Positions 8,496 to 16,631 are shown, numbered from the stretch's first letter. The stretch is DNA of 64,000 bases from Alicyclobacillus acidocaldarius subsp. acidocaldarius Tc-4-1 (GCF_000219875.1 NC_017167.1:1947572-2011571), one strand, 5' to 3'. Translations and numbers: made by a program. Notes: a model not told the origin generated them from the sequence alone.

Positions 8496-9478
8496 GCCAT
8501 CACCTTCGGCGCCTTCAGGTGTGCTGTGGGATGCAGCACCTTCGCGACGTCGTACACGGCGCGGACGACATACTGCGACACCGAGGAGATATCGGCGCTG
8601 TTGATGGCGTACAGGTGATGCTCGCGCACCGCGGTGACCGACTGGAGCGCCGGATCGGAGGCGAGTTTCTTCAGGAAGGCCGCGTCGTCGGACGAGTCGA
8701 TGATCACGTCCGGGTTCCACTTGACAATCTGCTCGTCCGTGATCTTCTGCCACCCGTTCAAGATGTGCGCCACGTTCACGCCGCCCGCGTCGCGGATGAT
8801 GTCGTCGACGGTCGTGTCGCGCCCGGCCGTATAGCCGTACGAGCCGTAGTCGAGAACGGTGGGCCGCGGTTGGCCCTGAACCGCGCCTTCGATTTGTGCG
8901 ATGTCTTGCTTCATGTTGGCGACGACCTCATTGGCCTTGGCGGGCTCGCCGACGAGGCGGCCGACCGTCAGGATGTTCCGCTCGATGTCCGCGATAGAAT
9001 TGAAGTCATTCAGGCTGAACACATACATGGGTACGCCGGCCTGGTGAAGTTGATTGAGCACGGTCTTCGTGACGTAGCCCGCTTCCAGGACGAGATCGGG
9101 ATGGACGGCCAGCGCCTGCTCTGGGTCGTCCCCGCTCCAAGCGGGAATCCCCTTGACCTGGGCGACCACATTCGAGTACTCGGGATTGGACGCCATCGTC
9201 GTCACGAGCGCAATGCGAGATTTAGGGACGAGGGACACGAGGATCTCGTCTGTGCCCTCCGAACCGGACACGATGTGCATCGGCTGGTGTTTCAGGGTGA
9301 CGGTGTTCCCCATGTCGTCCTTCACGGTCATGGGATACGAGATGGCAGACGCTGCGCTCGAATTCGTGGTGAGGCTGTTTTGCGTGGTGGCCTGCGGCGT
9401 GCCGCAACCTGAGACGGTGGCGCCGAGCGCAAGCGCCACAGCCAGCGCCGTTCCTTGGAACAACGGACGTTTGAACAC
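8492..9478 (-). CDS. btuF: Corrinoid ABC transporter, substrate-binding lipoprotein
   Basis: Extracellular lipid-anchored binding protein of the B12 importer. It has a lipoprotein signal peptide with lipobox VSGC near residue 25 and then a periplasmic-binding-protein class III fold (residues about 60-325, containing HPDLVLEAGYV and WNPDVIIDSSDD). The start is GTG 9478, with a G-rich ribosome binding site about 7 nt upstream. The longer open frame above it crosses the riboswitch and is not translated. First gene of btuF-btuC-btuD. The leader carries a cobalamin riboswitch, so expression should fall when cobalamin is plentiful. Confidence 0.88.
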   Translation of the reverse strand: MFKRPLFQGTALAVALALGATVSGCGTPQATTQNSLTTNSSAASAISYPMTVKDDMGNTVTLKHQPMHIVSGSEGTDEILVSLVPKSRIALVTTMASNPEYSNVVAQVKGIPAWSGDDPEQALAVHPDLVLEAGYVTKTVLNQLHQAGVPMYVFSLNDFNSIADIERNILTVGRLVGEPAKANEVVANMKQDIAQIEGAVQGQPRPTVLDYGSYGYTAGRDTTVDDIIRDAGGVNVAHILNGWQKITDEQIVKWNPDVIIDSSDDAAFLKKLASDPALQSVTAVREHHLYAINSADISSVSQYVVRAVYDVAKVLHPTAHLKAPKVMA

Positions 9479-9587
9479 GTGTGGACCCCCCAATCTGTGC
9501 GTGGAGCGGTCCCATTCGAAGAAATGGCGGACGTAAATGCCCGCGCGCGTGCTCGCGCCTTTCCTCGAAGGGCGCCCGCGTGTCGCT

Positions 9588-9771
9588 GGGCAGGTCTCCT
9601 GGCTCACAGGTCTTCGTCCGCGCGCCTTCCCGCGAAGATGGCAGTGGCGTCGCGGCTTGGCTCGACAGAGCCCGCTTTCCTGTTCACAGTGGCGGGACCG
9701 CGCCGGACTCTCACCGGCTTCCCTATTCTCTTCGCCGCGTTGCCGCGCGAAGCACCCAGCGACATGGATCG
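9588..9771 (-). promoter_or_regulatory. Cobalamin riboswitch
   Basis: The minus strand contains the class hallmarks in order: GGGAAGCCGGTGAGAGTCCG, then CGCGGTCCCGCCACTG (the conserved core near 9690-9720), then a variable arm, and finally CAGGAGACCTGCC at the 3' side (about 9588-9603). It sits between a good promoter (9778-9806) and btuF. A G/C hairpin follows about 10 nt downstream but has no U-tract, so control may be at translation. Ends are approximate. Confidence 0.93.
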
Positions 9772-9777
9772 AGTTCC

Positions 9778-9806
9778 ATCGTAGATGGGGGCGGATGGCT
9801 TGTCAA
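9778..9806 (-). promoter_or_regulatory. Sigma-A promoter of the btuFCD operon
   Basis: Minus strand: TTGACA (9801-9806), 17-bp spacer, TACGAT (9778-9783). Predicted transcription start is near 9771, immediately before the cobalamin riboswitch. Confidence 0.75.
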
Positions 9807-9867
9807 ACGGCATCGTGTCACACAATGCGGTTGACACACGTCTCCAGAAAAAAAGGAGGTCATGCGC

Positions 9868-10404
9868 ATGTGGGAAAAGGTCGCGTTACTTGCCGCTTGC
9901 CTCGCCACGAGTGTCCCTGTCGCGGCTGCGGCTGTCAGCTCTGGAAGCTCGGGCCCCCTCCGAGCGAGCGTGAGCCCATCCTCCTCCCATCCGCCGATTC
10001 CTGCGGCGCAGGAGATGCGCAGCGTGTCCATCACCGCAGGCCTGGCGGGAATCGGGTATGAGCCCATCCACCCTGCCCAAGTCGAGGCGGAAATCGCGAA
10101 ATGGATGAAGCAGGCCCGACCCGTGCAGGTGAACATCCCGAAGCTTCCCGGCCCACCTATCATCGTGAACGCCAATATCGATCCGCCCGAGGTATTCCTC
10201 ACACTCGCGTCCGGCGCAACCGCCACGCTGGTGCCGACCACCTACTTCTCAGGCCGGGGCGAACCGCTGTCCAAGGACATCCAGCACGTTCCAGACGTCG
10301 TGACCTTCACCGAAGGATCGCACACGTGGTACCTGAGGTCCGCGCCGCTTTACGCCTGGCTCATGGACGGCGGCTGGCAGCGCGAGTTCCAGCTGGCGCA
10401 TTGA
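9868..10404 (+). CDS. Secreted protein of unknown function
   Basis: I do not recognise a family. The protein is about 178 residues and begins with a typical signal peptide (hydrophobic run VALLAACLATSVPVAAAA, residues 4-21) and an Ala-rich cleavage region, so it is probably exported. The mature part starts with a Ser/Pro-rich segment, then a compact domain with IGYEPIHPAQVEAEIAKWM near residue 62. It ends with a Trp/Tyr-rich tail. There is no lipobox cysteine. ATG 9868 is preferred because AGGAGG lies 8 nt upstream. The ATG at 9862 is too close. It is a lone plus-strand gene between two minus-strand corrinoid operons. Confidence 0.65.
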   Translation: MWEKVALLAACLATSVPVAAAAVSSGSSGPLRASVSPSSSHPPIPAAQEMRSVSITAGLAGIGYEPIHPAQVEAEIAKWMKQARPVQVNIPKLPGPPIIVNANIDPPEVFLTLASGATATLVPTTYFSGRGEPLSKDIQHVPDVVTFTEGSHTWYLRSAPLYAWLMDGGWQREFQLAH

Positions 10405-10484
10405 ATCCGCGGATACGAGACCTCGGGCGGAGGTGACCTGAATCTCAACGCGCGCCGGCGAAGTGACCTCGAGCCGCTTGTCCA

Positions 10485-11060
10485 TCACTTGCCGTCGCGA
10501 AAGACGACGGGGCTGTGCTCGTACGCGATCTCGTCCACGCCCGCGCGCGCGTTTGCGGCGCGAGCCATGACAAACAACAGATCCGACAGGCGATTCAGAA
10601 AGCGCAGGGCCGCTTCTGGCACGGGTTCCTGCGCGGCGAGGCGCCACGCCTCCCGCTCCGCACGCCGGACGACCGTGCACGCCAAATGGAGCGCCGCCCC
10701 CGCAGGGCTTCCCTGTCGCAATACAAACTGAGTCAGCGGCGGCCCCTCTTCCTGATACTTGTCGATGAGGGGTTCGAGGTCGTCCACCCACGACGGATCG
10801 ACCTTCGGCACGTAATCCTTTGCGGAAGGCGGTGCCGCCAAATCCGCACCCACGTCCCACAAGCGCTGCTGTAACCAGACCGCGAGACGGCGCATGTCCG
10901 ACATCTGCTCGTCCTGCATCAGACTCGCGGCAAGCCCAAGCGCGGCGCAGGCCTCGTCCACCGCCCCGTACGCTTCGACGCGCCTGTCGCCCTTGTGCCT
11001 GCGCTCGCCGCCGATGAGGGCGGTGGTGCCGCCATCGCCCCCGCGCGTGTACAGCCTCAT
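10485..11060 (-). CDS. pduO: PduO-type ATP:cob(I)alamin adenosyltransferase
   Basis: Transfers the adenosyl group of ATP to cob(I)alamin to make adenosylcobalamin. The 191-residue protein has the family's N-terminal nucleotide-binding stretch YTRGGDGGTTALIGG (residues 4-18) and the C-terminal helical signature RFLNRLSDLLFVMARAAN near residue 165. ATG 11060 overlaps the cobT stop (ATGA) and a ribosome binding site, AGGGAGGG, lies inside cobT. It forms a two-gene operon with cobT and completes the salvage route fed by btuFCD. No riboswitch is visible in front of cobT. Confidence 0.93.
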   Translation of the reverse strand: MRLYTRGGDGGTTALIGGERRHKGDRRVEAYGAVDEACAALGLAASLMQDEQMSDMRRLAVWLQQRLWDVGADLAAPPSAKDYVPKVDPSWVDDLEPLIDKYQEEGPPLTQFVLRQGSPAGAALHLACTVVRRAEREAWRLAAQEPVPEAALRFLNRLSDLLFVMARAANARAGVDEIAYEHSPVVFRDGK

Positions 11061-12139
11061 GTGACATCCCTCCCTGACCTTGCTCGTTCCGAAAACATCG
11101 CGCTGCCATCGAGCACGTCGAGCCCCGCCCTCAGGATGGGCCACGCCATGAGCGCGCCCGAGCCCTCGCCCACGCGCAGGCCGAGGTCCAGCAGGGGACG
11201 CTTGCGGAGCTCGCCGAGCAAGAGCGCGTGCGCCGGTTCCGGCGACAGGTGGCCCGCAATCAGAAAATCGCGGACGCCGGGGCGCGCGCGTTCTGCCCAC
11301 AGGGCGCAGGCTCCGACGAGCACGCCGTCCAGGAGAACCGGCAGCCCGATGGCGGCGGCCTCGAGAATGGCGCCGCAGATGGACGCCAGCTCCAGGCCGC
11401 CCAGGTGCGCGAGCCCGGCCAGCCAGCGCGCGTCACCCGCCGGAAACGAGAGCTCGCGCTCGCCCCATACGGTGAGTGCGGTGCGCACCACGAGGCGCTT
11501 CTCGGCGAGCGCCTGCTCGCGAATGCCCGTGCCCGTCCCGACGACGAGATCGACATCGACGCCGAGGAGCCAGGCGGAGAGCGCGCTGGCCGCGGTCGTG
11601 TTGCCGATGCCCATCTCGCCGAGGATCACGAGATCCGCGCCGTCCTCGTGCGCGTCGCGCACGGCCTGCATGCCAATCCGAATCGCCTCCGCGCACTCGT
11701 CGACGGTCATCGCTGGCCCGCGCGTGAAGTCGCGAGTGCCGGCGGCCACCTTGCTCCGCCGAACATCCGGATGGCTGGGCGTGGACACCATGCCGACGTC
11801 GTAGACGCGCCAAGGGACCCCAAACGATCTCGCCAACACCGTGGACACGCTGCGGCCGGAGGCGATGTGGTTCACCATCTCCTCCGTCACGTGCTGGCCG
11901 TAGCGCGAGATGGGGCGGTCCTTGGCCACGCCGTGATCGCCCGCGAACAGCAGAAAGAACGGGCGGCGGACGCGCGGATGCTCCGTGGCCTGGATGGCCG
12001 CGATGTCGCAAAGCACGGGTTCGAGGGAGCCGAGACTGCCCGTAGGTTTCGCGAGCGCGTCGAGCCGCGCTTGAAGCTTCGCCCGCCACGACGCATGGAC
12101 GTGGCGCGGCGAGGGCAAATGCAGGTCCCTTTGCGCCAA
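11057..12139 (-). CDS. cobT: Nicotinate-nucleotide:dimethylbenzimidazole phosphoribosyltransferase
   Basis: Activates 5,6-dimethylbenzimidazole to alpha-ribazole phosphate for the lower ligand of cobalamin. At about 360 residues it is the normal family length. Visible motifs are KPTGSLGSLE near residue 30, FAGDHGVA near 65, GEMGIGNTT near 170, and the catalytic-glutamate region VGEGSGALMAW near 325. I place the start at TTG 12139, 8 nt after AGAGGAG. A GTG at 12148 overlaps that site and is less likely. It is cotranscribed with the adenosyltransferase. cobU, cobS and cbiB are not in the window. Confidence 0.93.
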   Translation of the reverse strand: MAQRDLHLPSPRHVHASWRAKLQARLDALAKPTGSLGSLEPVLCDIAAIQATEHPRVRRPFFLLFAGDHGVAKDRPISRYGQHVTEEMVNHIASGRSVSTVLARSFGVPWRVYDVGMVSTPSHPDVRRSKVAAGTRDFTRGPAMTVDECAEAIRIGMQAVRDAHEDGADLVILGEMGIGNTTAASALSAWLLGVDVDLVVGTGTGIREQALAEKRLVVRTALTVWGERELSFPAGDARWLAGLAHLGGLELASICGAILEAAAIGLPVLLDGVLVGACALWAERARPGVRDFLIAGHLSPEPAHALLLGELRKRPLLDLGLRVGEGSGALMAWPILRAGLDVLDGSAMFSERARSGRDVT

Positions 12140-12247
12140 GATCTCCACTCCTCTGCTGGACGTCTTCCTCCGATGTACCAGAACGGACCGGGATGTGCAA
12201 CGCCGCTCGCGAAATCGGCAGATGATGTGCGAGTTTCGCTGGAATTG

Positions 12248-12256
12248 TGGTAGAAT
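12248..12256 (+). promoter_or_regulatory. Extended -10 promoter of the hxlR-type gene
   Basis: TGG followed by TAGAAT (12251-12256) forms an extended -10 element 20 bp before the HxlR start. No strong -35 is visible. Confidence 0.45.
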
Positions 12257-12276
12257 AGGTTAGGGAGATGATGGTC

Positions 12277-12651
12277 ATGGGCAACCATGAGCAGATTTGC
12301 CCCCGATTCGAATGGGCGTTTGCATTGCTCGGCAAGCGCTGGACCGGGCTCATCATTCGCGTCTTGCTCGAGGGGCCCAAGCGCTTTAAAGATATCTCGG
12401 ATATGATTCCCAACATGAGCGACCGCATGTTGGCCGAGCGCTTCAAAGAGCTCGAACGGGCTGGGCTGGTCGTTCGGCGGGTGTACGCGGAAACGCCCGT
12501 GCGGATTGTGTACGAGTTGACGCCAAAGGGCGAGGCGCTTCGCCCGGTCATGGAAGCCGTGCAAAAGTGGGGCGACGAGTGGGTCACCGACTCGGATTGC
12601 GATGAATATCAGCGCCGATACAAGTGTTCGTCGCGGGATCGCGCACTGTAG
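12277..12651 (+). CDS. HxlR-family transcriptional regulator
   Basis: Small winged-helix DNA-binding protein of about 124 residues. The HxlR/DUF24 signature is clear: CPRFEWAFALLGKRW at residues 8-22, then FKDISDMIPNMSDRMLAERF as the helix-turn-helix and a wing with YELTPKGEALRPV. It keeps a single N-terminal cysteine at the position that senses thiol stress in HypR/YodB-type members, which is suggestive only. ATG 12277 follows GGGAG with 9-nt spacing; two earlier ATGs are too close. It precedes the queuosine genes, but nothing in the sequence shows that it regulates them. Confidence 0.88.
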   Translation: MGNHEQICPRFEWAFALLGKRWTGLIIRVLLEGPKRFKDISDMIPNMSDRMLAERFKELERAGLVVRRVYAETPVRIVYELTPKGEALRPVMEAVQKWGDEWVTDSDCDEYQRRYKCSSRDRAL

Positions 12652-12661
12652 AGCATACATC

Positions 12662-12716
12662 ACAGAGTTTTTGTGCAGGCTGTCGCCAGGGCATCCGCCC
12701 GTGGGGCAGCCTCTGT
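12662..12716 (+). promoter_or_regulatory. Structured RNA leader upstream of queD
   Basis: Three nested complementary pairs can be drawn: ACAG with CTGT (12662-12665/12713-12716), AGGCTG with CAGCCT (12677-12682/12707-12712), and GGGC with GCCC (12689-12692/12697-12700). No U-tract follows, so it is not an ordinary terminator. The position 60 nt before queD suggests a regulatory leader, but I could not match it to a preQ1 class that I know. Confidence 0.4.
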
Positions 12717-12775
12717 CGTGTGAGCGAAATCTCGCGGCGGCGAACATGGCAGGAGTTCTGCGAGGAGTGAGACGC

Positions 12776-13243
12776 GTGAGCGCGTATGGAATTCCGGGCC
12801 GCCTGCAGGTGCTCGGCTCCGATATTGACAGATCTCAGTTGAAATATCACGACCGCCGTGTGGCCGTGACAAAGGAGTTCACGTTCGACGCGGCACATCA
12901 TCTTCACGCCTACGACGGGAAGTGTGCCAATCTTCACGGTCACACGTACAAGCTCGTGATTACCGTGAGCGGGCGCGTGAACGACATCGGCATCGTCGTG
13001 GACTTTGGCGATCTCAAGCGCCTTTTCGAAGACGTCATCAAGCGCCGACTGGATCACCAATACCTGAACGAGGTCCTGCCGCCGATGAACACGACGGCGG
13101 AAAACATGATCGTCTGGATGTGGGAAGAGCTAGAGCGCGCGCTTGAGGCGTACGGGCGAGATCGCGACGTAAGGCTCGAGCGGCTCGAGCTGTACGAGAC
13201 GCCGACGAGTCGGGCGTCGCTGGAACGGGCGTGGATGTCGTGA
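12776..13243 (+). CDS. queD: 6-carboxytetrahydropterin synthase
   Basis: Converts 7,8-dihydroneopterin triphosphate to 6-carboxy-tetrahydropterin, the second step toward preQ0/queuosine. The 155-residue protein has the zinc histidines in TFDAAHHLH and NLHGHTYKL and the catalytic cysteine in DGKCANLHGH. A conserved glutamate stretch (ERLELYETPTS) closes the fold. GTG 12776 is chosen because GAGGAG lies 8 nt upstream; it leaves a roughly 35-residue N-terminal extension before the core, slightly long for the family. It overlaps queE by 4 bp, forming a queD-queE operon. Confidence 0.92.
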   Translation: MSAYGIPGRLQVLGSDIDRSQLKYHDRRVAVTKEFTFDAAHHLHAYDGKCANLHGHTYKLVITVSGRVNDIGIVVDFGDLKRLFEDVIKRRLDHQYLNEVLPPMNTTAENMIVWMWEELERALEAYGRDRDVRLERLELYETPTSRASLERAWMS

Positions 13244-14004
13244 AGGCCGCCGGAGCCTCCTTCCGCGCGCCGTGGGAGGACGCCTACGAAGAGGCCAAGC
13301 GCGGCGATCCCGGCCAACTCTCGCTACCCATGGTCGAGATCTTCGAGACCGTGGAAGGCGAGGGAACGCGGGCAGGCTTCCCCACGACCTTCGTGCGGGT
13401 GTTCCACTGCAATCTGCGCTGCACGTGGTGCGACACGCCGTACAGCTATGCGCCGGAGCGCCCAGCCTTTCACGCGACGCTTCGAGAGATCGCTAAGCAG
13501 GTCGAGGCGTTTGGCTGGCCGAACGTGTGCCTCACGGGCGGCGAGCCCCTCATTCACCGGCATAAGTCGCAGTTGCTCATTGAGGCCATCGCGGATATCG
13601 AGTGGGTTCGAGACGTGCACATCGAGACGAACGGCGCCATCGACGTGCGCCCGTACGTCCGGTTTCGCGACGCGTCGGCGCGCCTGCGCGAGGTGGTGCG
13701 GTTCATCGTGGACTACAAGCTGCCCGCGAGCGGAGAAGACAGCCGCATGATCGGCGAGCACCTGACGTCCTTGTCTGAGCGAGACGAGGTGAAATTCGTG
13801 ATCGCCGACGAACGCGACTTCGCGCGCGCCCTGGAGGTTATGGAGTTCTATCCCACGCGAGCCACCATCCTGATGAGCCCGGTGTGGGATACCATGCCGC
13901 CTCGGGATCTCGTGGCGCTCATCCTGAAGCATCGCCTGCGCGACGTGAAGCTGAACCTGCAGCTTCACAAGGTCATCTGGGACCCAAACGCGCGCGGGGT
14001 CTAG
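13240..14004 (+). CDS. queE: 7-carboxy-7-deazaguanine synthase (radical SAM)
   Basis: Radical-SAM enzyme that rearranges 6-carboxy-tetrahydropterin to 7-carboxy-7-deazaguanine. It has the [4Fe-4S] motif CNLRCTWC near residue 57 and the SAM-binding LTGGEPL near residue 97. The N-terminal substrate-site stretch EIFETVEGEGTRAGFPT is also present. The protein is about 254 residues, within the family range. GTG 13240 overlaps the queD stop (GTGA); an in-frame ATG at 13231 is the alternative. The downstream haloacid dehalogenase follows after 16 bp. queC and queF are not in the window. Confidence 0.92.
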   Translation: MKAAGASFRAPWEDAYEEAKRGDPGQLSLPMVEIFETVEGEGTRAGFPTTFVRVFHCNLRCTWCDTPYSYAPERPAFHATLREIAKQVEAFGWPNVCLTGGEPLIHRHKSQLLIEAIADIEWVRDVHIETNGAIDVRPYVRFRDASARLREVVRFIVDYKLPASGEDSRMIGEHLTSLSERDEVKFVIADERDFARALEVMEFYPTRATILMSPVWDTMPPRDLVALILKHRLRDVKLNLQLHKVIWDPNARGV

Positions 14005-14020
14005 AGAAGGAGGACGGATT

Positions 14021-14689
14021 GTGCTCGTCCTGTTTGACGCCTATGGAACGCTCTTCGACTGGCACGGTGGCATGGCGCAGGCTCTGATGAAGGAAGGTAT
14101 TCCAGCGGATGAGGCCGCCCAACTCGCGGCCCACATTCGCAATGTCCAGGTTCAACTGGCGTGGCATGCGGCGCTCACCGAAACGTATCGCGACTTCGAC
14201 CGCGTGACGCGCGACGCGGTGGCGCACGTCTTGCAGGGGCGCTTCGAGTCTGAGGCCGTGGAGCGACTCGCCCGTGCGCAAGACCACCTTCCTCTGTTCC
14301 CCGACGTCGCAGAGGGCCTTCAGGGGCTTCGCGGCGAGCGACTTGCCATCCTGTCGAATGGCACGCTGCGCGCGCTCCAGTCGGCGTTGTCCCGGCACGG
14401 CCTTCTCTTTGCGTTCGATCACGTCGTGAGCGTGGATCCCGTTCGTACCTACAAACCTGCGCGCCGAGCCTATCAGCATGCGCTTCAAGTGCTCAAAGCG
14501 GAAAAGCGGGACGTCGTGTTCGTGTCGAGCAACGACTGGGACGCCGCCGCCGCGGAACACTTCGGATTTCGCGCCTGTCTCCTCCGCCGAACCGATGGCG
14601 GCACACTTCCCTACGGGCGCGCGCCGAGCGCGGCCATTCGGTCGATGGCCGAGCTCCCCCATCTCCTCTCCTCCATCCGGACACCATGA
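14021..14689 (+). CDS. HAD-family hydrolase, type II (S)-2-haloacid dehalogenase-like
   Basis: HAD-superfamily hydrolase of 222 residues. The nucleophile Asp is in LFDAYGTLFD (residues 3-12). Motif II is LSNGT near residue 110, and motif III is the lysine of YKPARRAYQ near 145. The last motif, SSNDWDAAAAEHFGF, is the dehalogenase type II form rather than the usual DD. The early arginine region (HIRNVQ, about residue 40) also fits this group. It may dehalogenate 2-haloacids, but many members act on other substrates. GTG 14021 follows AAGGAGG with 7-nt spacing. It is probably cotranscribed with queDE. Confidence 0.82.
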   Translation: MLVLFDAYGTLFDWHGGMAQALMKEGIPADEAAQLAAHIRNVQVQLAWHAALTETYRDFDRVTRDAVAHVLQGRFESEAVERLARAQDHLPLFPDVAEGLQGLRGERLAILSNGTLRALQSALSRHGLLFAFDHVVSVDPVRTYKPARRAYQHALQVLKAEKRDVVFVSSNDWDAAAAEHFGFRACLLRRTDGGTLPYGRAPSAAIRSMAELPHLLSSIRTP

Positions 14690-14691
14690 AG

Positions 14692-14724
14692 CGAGCTGCC
14701 AACGGACATCCCGTTGGCAGCTCG
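14692..14724. terminator. Bidirectional hairpin between HAD and SASP genes
   Basis: A perfect 14-bp stem (14692-14705 with 14711-14724) and a 5-nt loop lie between the two convergent genes. T-tracts are weak on both strands, but position and stability support a shared terminator. Confidence 0.65.
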
Positions 14725-14742
14725 TTCTCGTTCGCCGCGTGT

Positions 14743-14943
14743 TTACGCGCGGCCCGCGAGGCTTTGCTCCGCGTACGCCACCAGGCGCTTCGTGATCTCG
14801 CCACCCACCGAACCATTCTGGCGAGAGGTGGTGTCCGGGCCAAGATTCACCCCGAACTCCGTCGCGATCTCGTACTTCATCTGATCCAGCGCCTTCGAAG
14901 CCTGCGGAACGAGCGTGCGATTGCTACCCGAGTTGTTTGCCAT
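14743..14943 (-). CDS. Alpha/beta-type small acid-soluble spore protein
   Basis: DNA-coating protein of the spore core that protects dormant DNA and is degraded at germination. The 66-residue length and the conserved blocks [14 protein letters not shown] and [14 protein letters not shown] are those of the family. The GPR cleavage region is recognisable as [15 protein letters not shown] 14943 follows GGAGGG with about 8-nt spacing. Upstream elements at 14981-15009 resemble a sigma-G promoter, fitting forespore expression. It is monocistronic. Confidence 0.95.
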   Translation of the reverse strand: MANNSGSNRTLVPQASKALDQMKYEIATEFGVNLGPDTTSRQNGSVGGEITKRLVAYAEQSLAGRA

Positions 14944-14980
14944 CTTGCATTCCCTCCTCATGTGGTGGTGATGACACCTG

Positions 14981-15009
14981 TAGTGTGACCGGGCCATTCG
15001 ACCGTATGC
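14981..15009 (-). promoter_or_regulatory. Sigma-G-like promoter of the SASP gene
   Basis: Minus strand: -35 GCATA (15005-15009), 17-bp spacer, -10 CACACTA (14981-14987). Compared with the sigma-G consensus gHATR-N17/18-CATNHTA there is one mismatch. The gene it serves is a forespore gene in all spore formers. Confidence 0.65.
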
Positions 15010-15121
15010 TCCGCCCGGCGCGCCAAATGTTGACTCGGCTGGCGTTGCGATTGCCTTGCAGAGGCTGTACATTGGATTGAAATGAAGTCAAATCGCGAAA
15101 CGGTGGATGTGAGAAGAACCG

Positions 15122-16597
15122 ATGTCGAATCGCGTGGCCATCGTCGATCTCGGATCGAACTCGTGCCGAATGTCCATTTTCGAGATCGACGGGGAATCGT
15201 ATCGCCCCGTGTATGAAGTCAAGCAGAACGTCCGACTGGCCGAAGGCATGACAGGGAACCGCCGCCTGACGGACGCGAGTGTCGAACGCGCCATCGTCTG
15301 CCTGCGCCAGTTCGTGCGGCAAGGCGTGTTGCACGACGTCGACGAATGGATGCCGGTTGCGACGGCGGCACTTCGCCAGGCTGAGAACGGTGACGACGTG
15401 AAGCAGAAGATCGAAGAGGAGACCGGCCTCCGCTTGCGCATTCTCACGGGCGAAGAGGAAGCGCGGTATGGATTTCTTGGCGTGGTCAACACCATGCCGA
15501 TTCAAAATGCCGTCATTTTCGATATCGGCGGAGCGTCGAGCGAGATCGCGCTCATGCGGGACCGCGCGCTGATCCGCGCGACGAGCCTGCCTTACGGAGC
15601 GCTTAACCTCCGCGAGATGTTCGGCCGATACGGCGAACAGGCTTGCGTCAGAATGGCGAGCGACCAAGCAGCGGAAGCGCTCGCGGAACACGCGTGGGTG
15701 CGCCAGGGCGAACTCCTTCCGTTCATTGGACTCGGCGGAACTGCGCGCGCGTTGGCAAAACTGTTTCTGGCAGAAACACACCGGAAGACGCCGCGGCTGC
15801 ACGGCTTTGAGCTCCCCGCTTCGTACGTCGAGGTGAAGCTCAAGCAGCTTCAGCAGATGAGCGTGAACAAGCGGCGCAAGATGAAAGGCATCGCGAAGCA
15901 CAGGGCGGAAATCATCACCACGGGGCTAGCCGTGTTGGCGACGCTCGTGCGAATCCTGAAGCCCCCTTCGGTCTTCGTCAGCCGGTGCGGCATCCGAGAA
16001 GGGCTTTTGTTCGAACGTCTGCTCGGATCCGCCAATCCTGTGGTGCCCTCGGTGCTGGAGTTCAGTATCCGGAATTTCCAGAGCCACTTTCGGATCGATC
16101 GCGCCGCGGCAAGCGCGGTTGCCGACATGGCCATGCGGGTCGGGGCGGAATTGTCAGCGCGTCTCCATCTCGACCAAAGCGACAGGTTGGTGCTTTGGAC
16201 GGCCGCTCAGCTCGAAGGCGCGGGCGCGTTTGTCCATCCCGAGCGATGGCGCGATCACGCCGCGTATCTGGTACTTCACTCGGACCTGTATGGACTCAGA
16301 CCCGCCGAATGGCAGCTCGTGGCTCAGGTCGTCCGCTTTGATCACCGAGATCCGCGCGCGAAGAAACTGTCCCTGTTGCTTCGCCTCGCGAGATGGCTCG
16401 CACTCGAACTCGGCGTCGAGCCGCACGAGGTGTCGAGGGGCAAAGGCGGCGAGATTCAGATTGAAACCCGCCGCATGATTCAGGACATCGTGGAGGACAC
16501 GGCGGATGCGAAGGTGGCGGACGACATCCGAAAAGCGCTTCAGATCACGTGCAGCTTTCGCGAGACCGGATCCGCAGCGCTTACGTCCGCGCGCTGA
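15122..16597 (+). CDS. ppx: Ppx/GppA-family phosphatase (exopolyphosphatase)
   Basis: Hydrolyses terminal phosphates of polyphosphate, or pppGpp in some relatives. The N-terminal ASKHA fold has the phosphate-1 loop VAIVDLGSNSCRMSIFE (residues 5-21). It also has TGEEEARYGFLG near 108 and the phosphate-2 loop VIFDIGGASSEIALM near 130. The C-terminal third (from about 315) is helical and carries HD-like histidines (QSDRLVLWTAAQLEGAG). At 491 residues it matches the two-domain form. ATG 15122 follows GAGAAGA. It is monocistronic, ended by the hairpin at 16632-16668. Sequence alone does not separate Ppx from GppA activity. Confidence 0.87.
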   Translation: MSNRVAIVDLGSNSCRMSIFEIDGESYRPVYEVKQNVRLAEGMTGNRRLTDASVERAIVCLRQFVRQGVLHDVDEWMPVATAALRQAENGDDVKQKIEEETGLRLRILTGEEEARYGFLGVVNTMPIQNAVIFDIGGASSEIALMRDRALIRATSLPYGALNLREMFGRYGEQACVRMASDQAAEALAEHAWVRQGELLPFIGLGGTARALAKLFLAETHRKTPRLHGFELPASYVEVKLKQLQQMSVNKRRKMKGIAKHRAEIITTGLAVLATLVRILKPPSVFVSRCGIREGLLFERLLGSANPVVPSVLEFSIRNFQSHFRIDRAAASAVADMAMRVGAELSARLHLDQSDRLVLWTAAQLEGAGAFVHPERWRDHAAYLVLHSDLYGLRPAEWQLVAQVVRFDHRDPRAKKLSLLLRLARWLALELGVEPHEVSRGKGGEIQIETRRMIQDIVEDTADAKVADDIRKALQITCSFRETGSAALTSAR

Positions 16598-16631
16598 GGG
16601 AACGCGCTCAACCCCACATTAAGCCCAAAAC

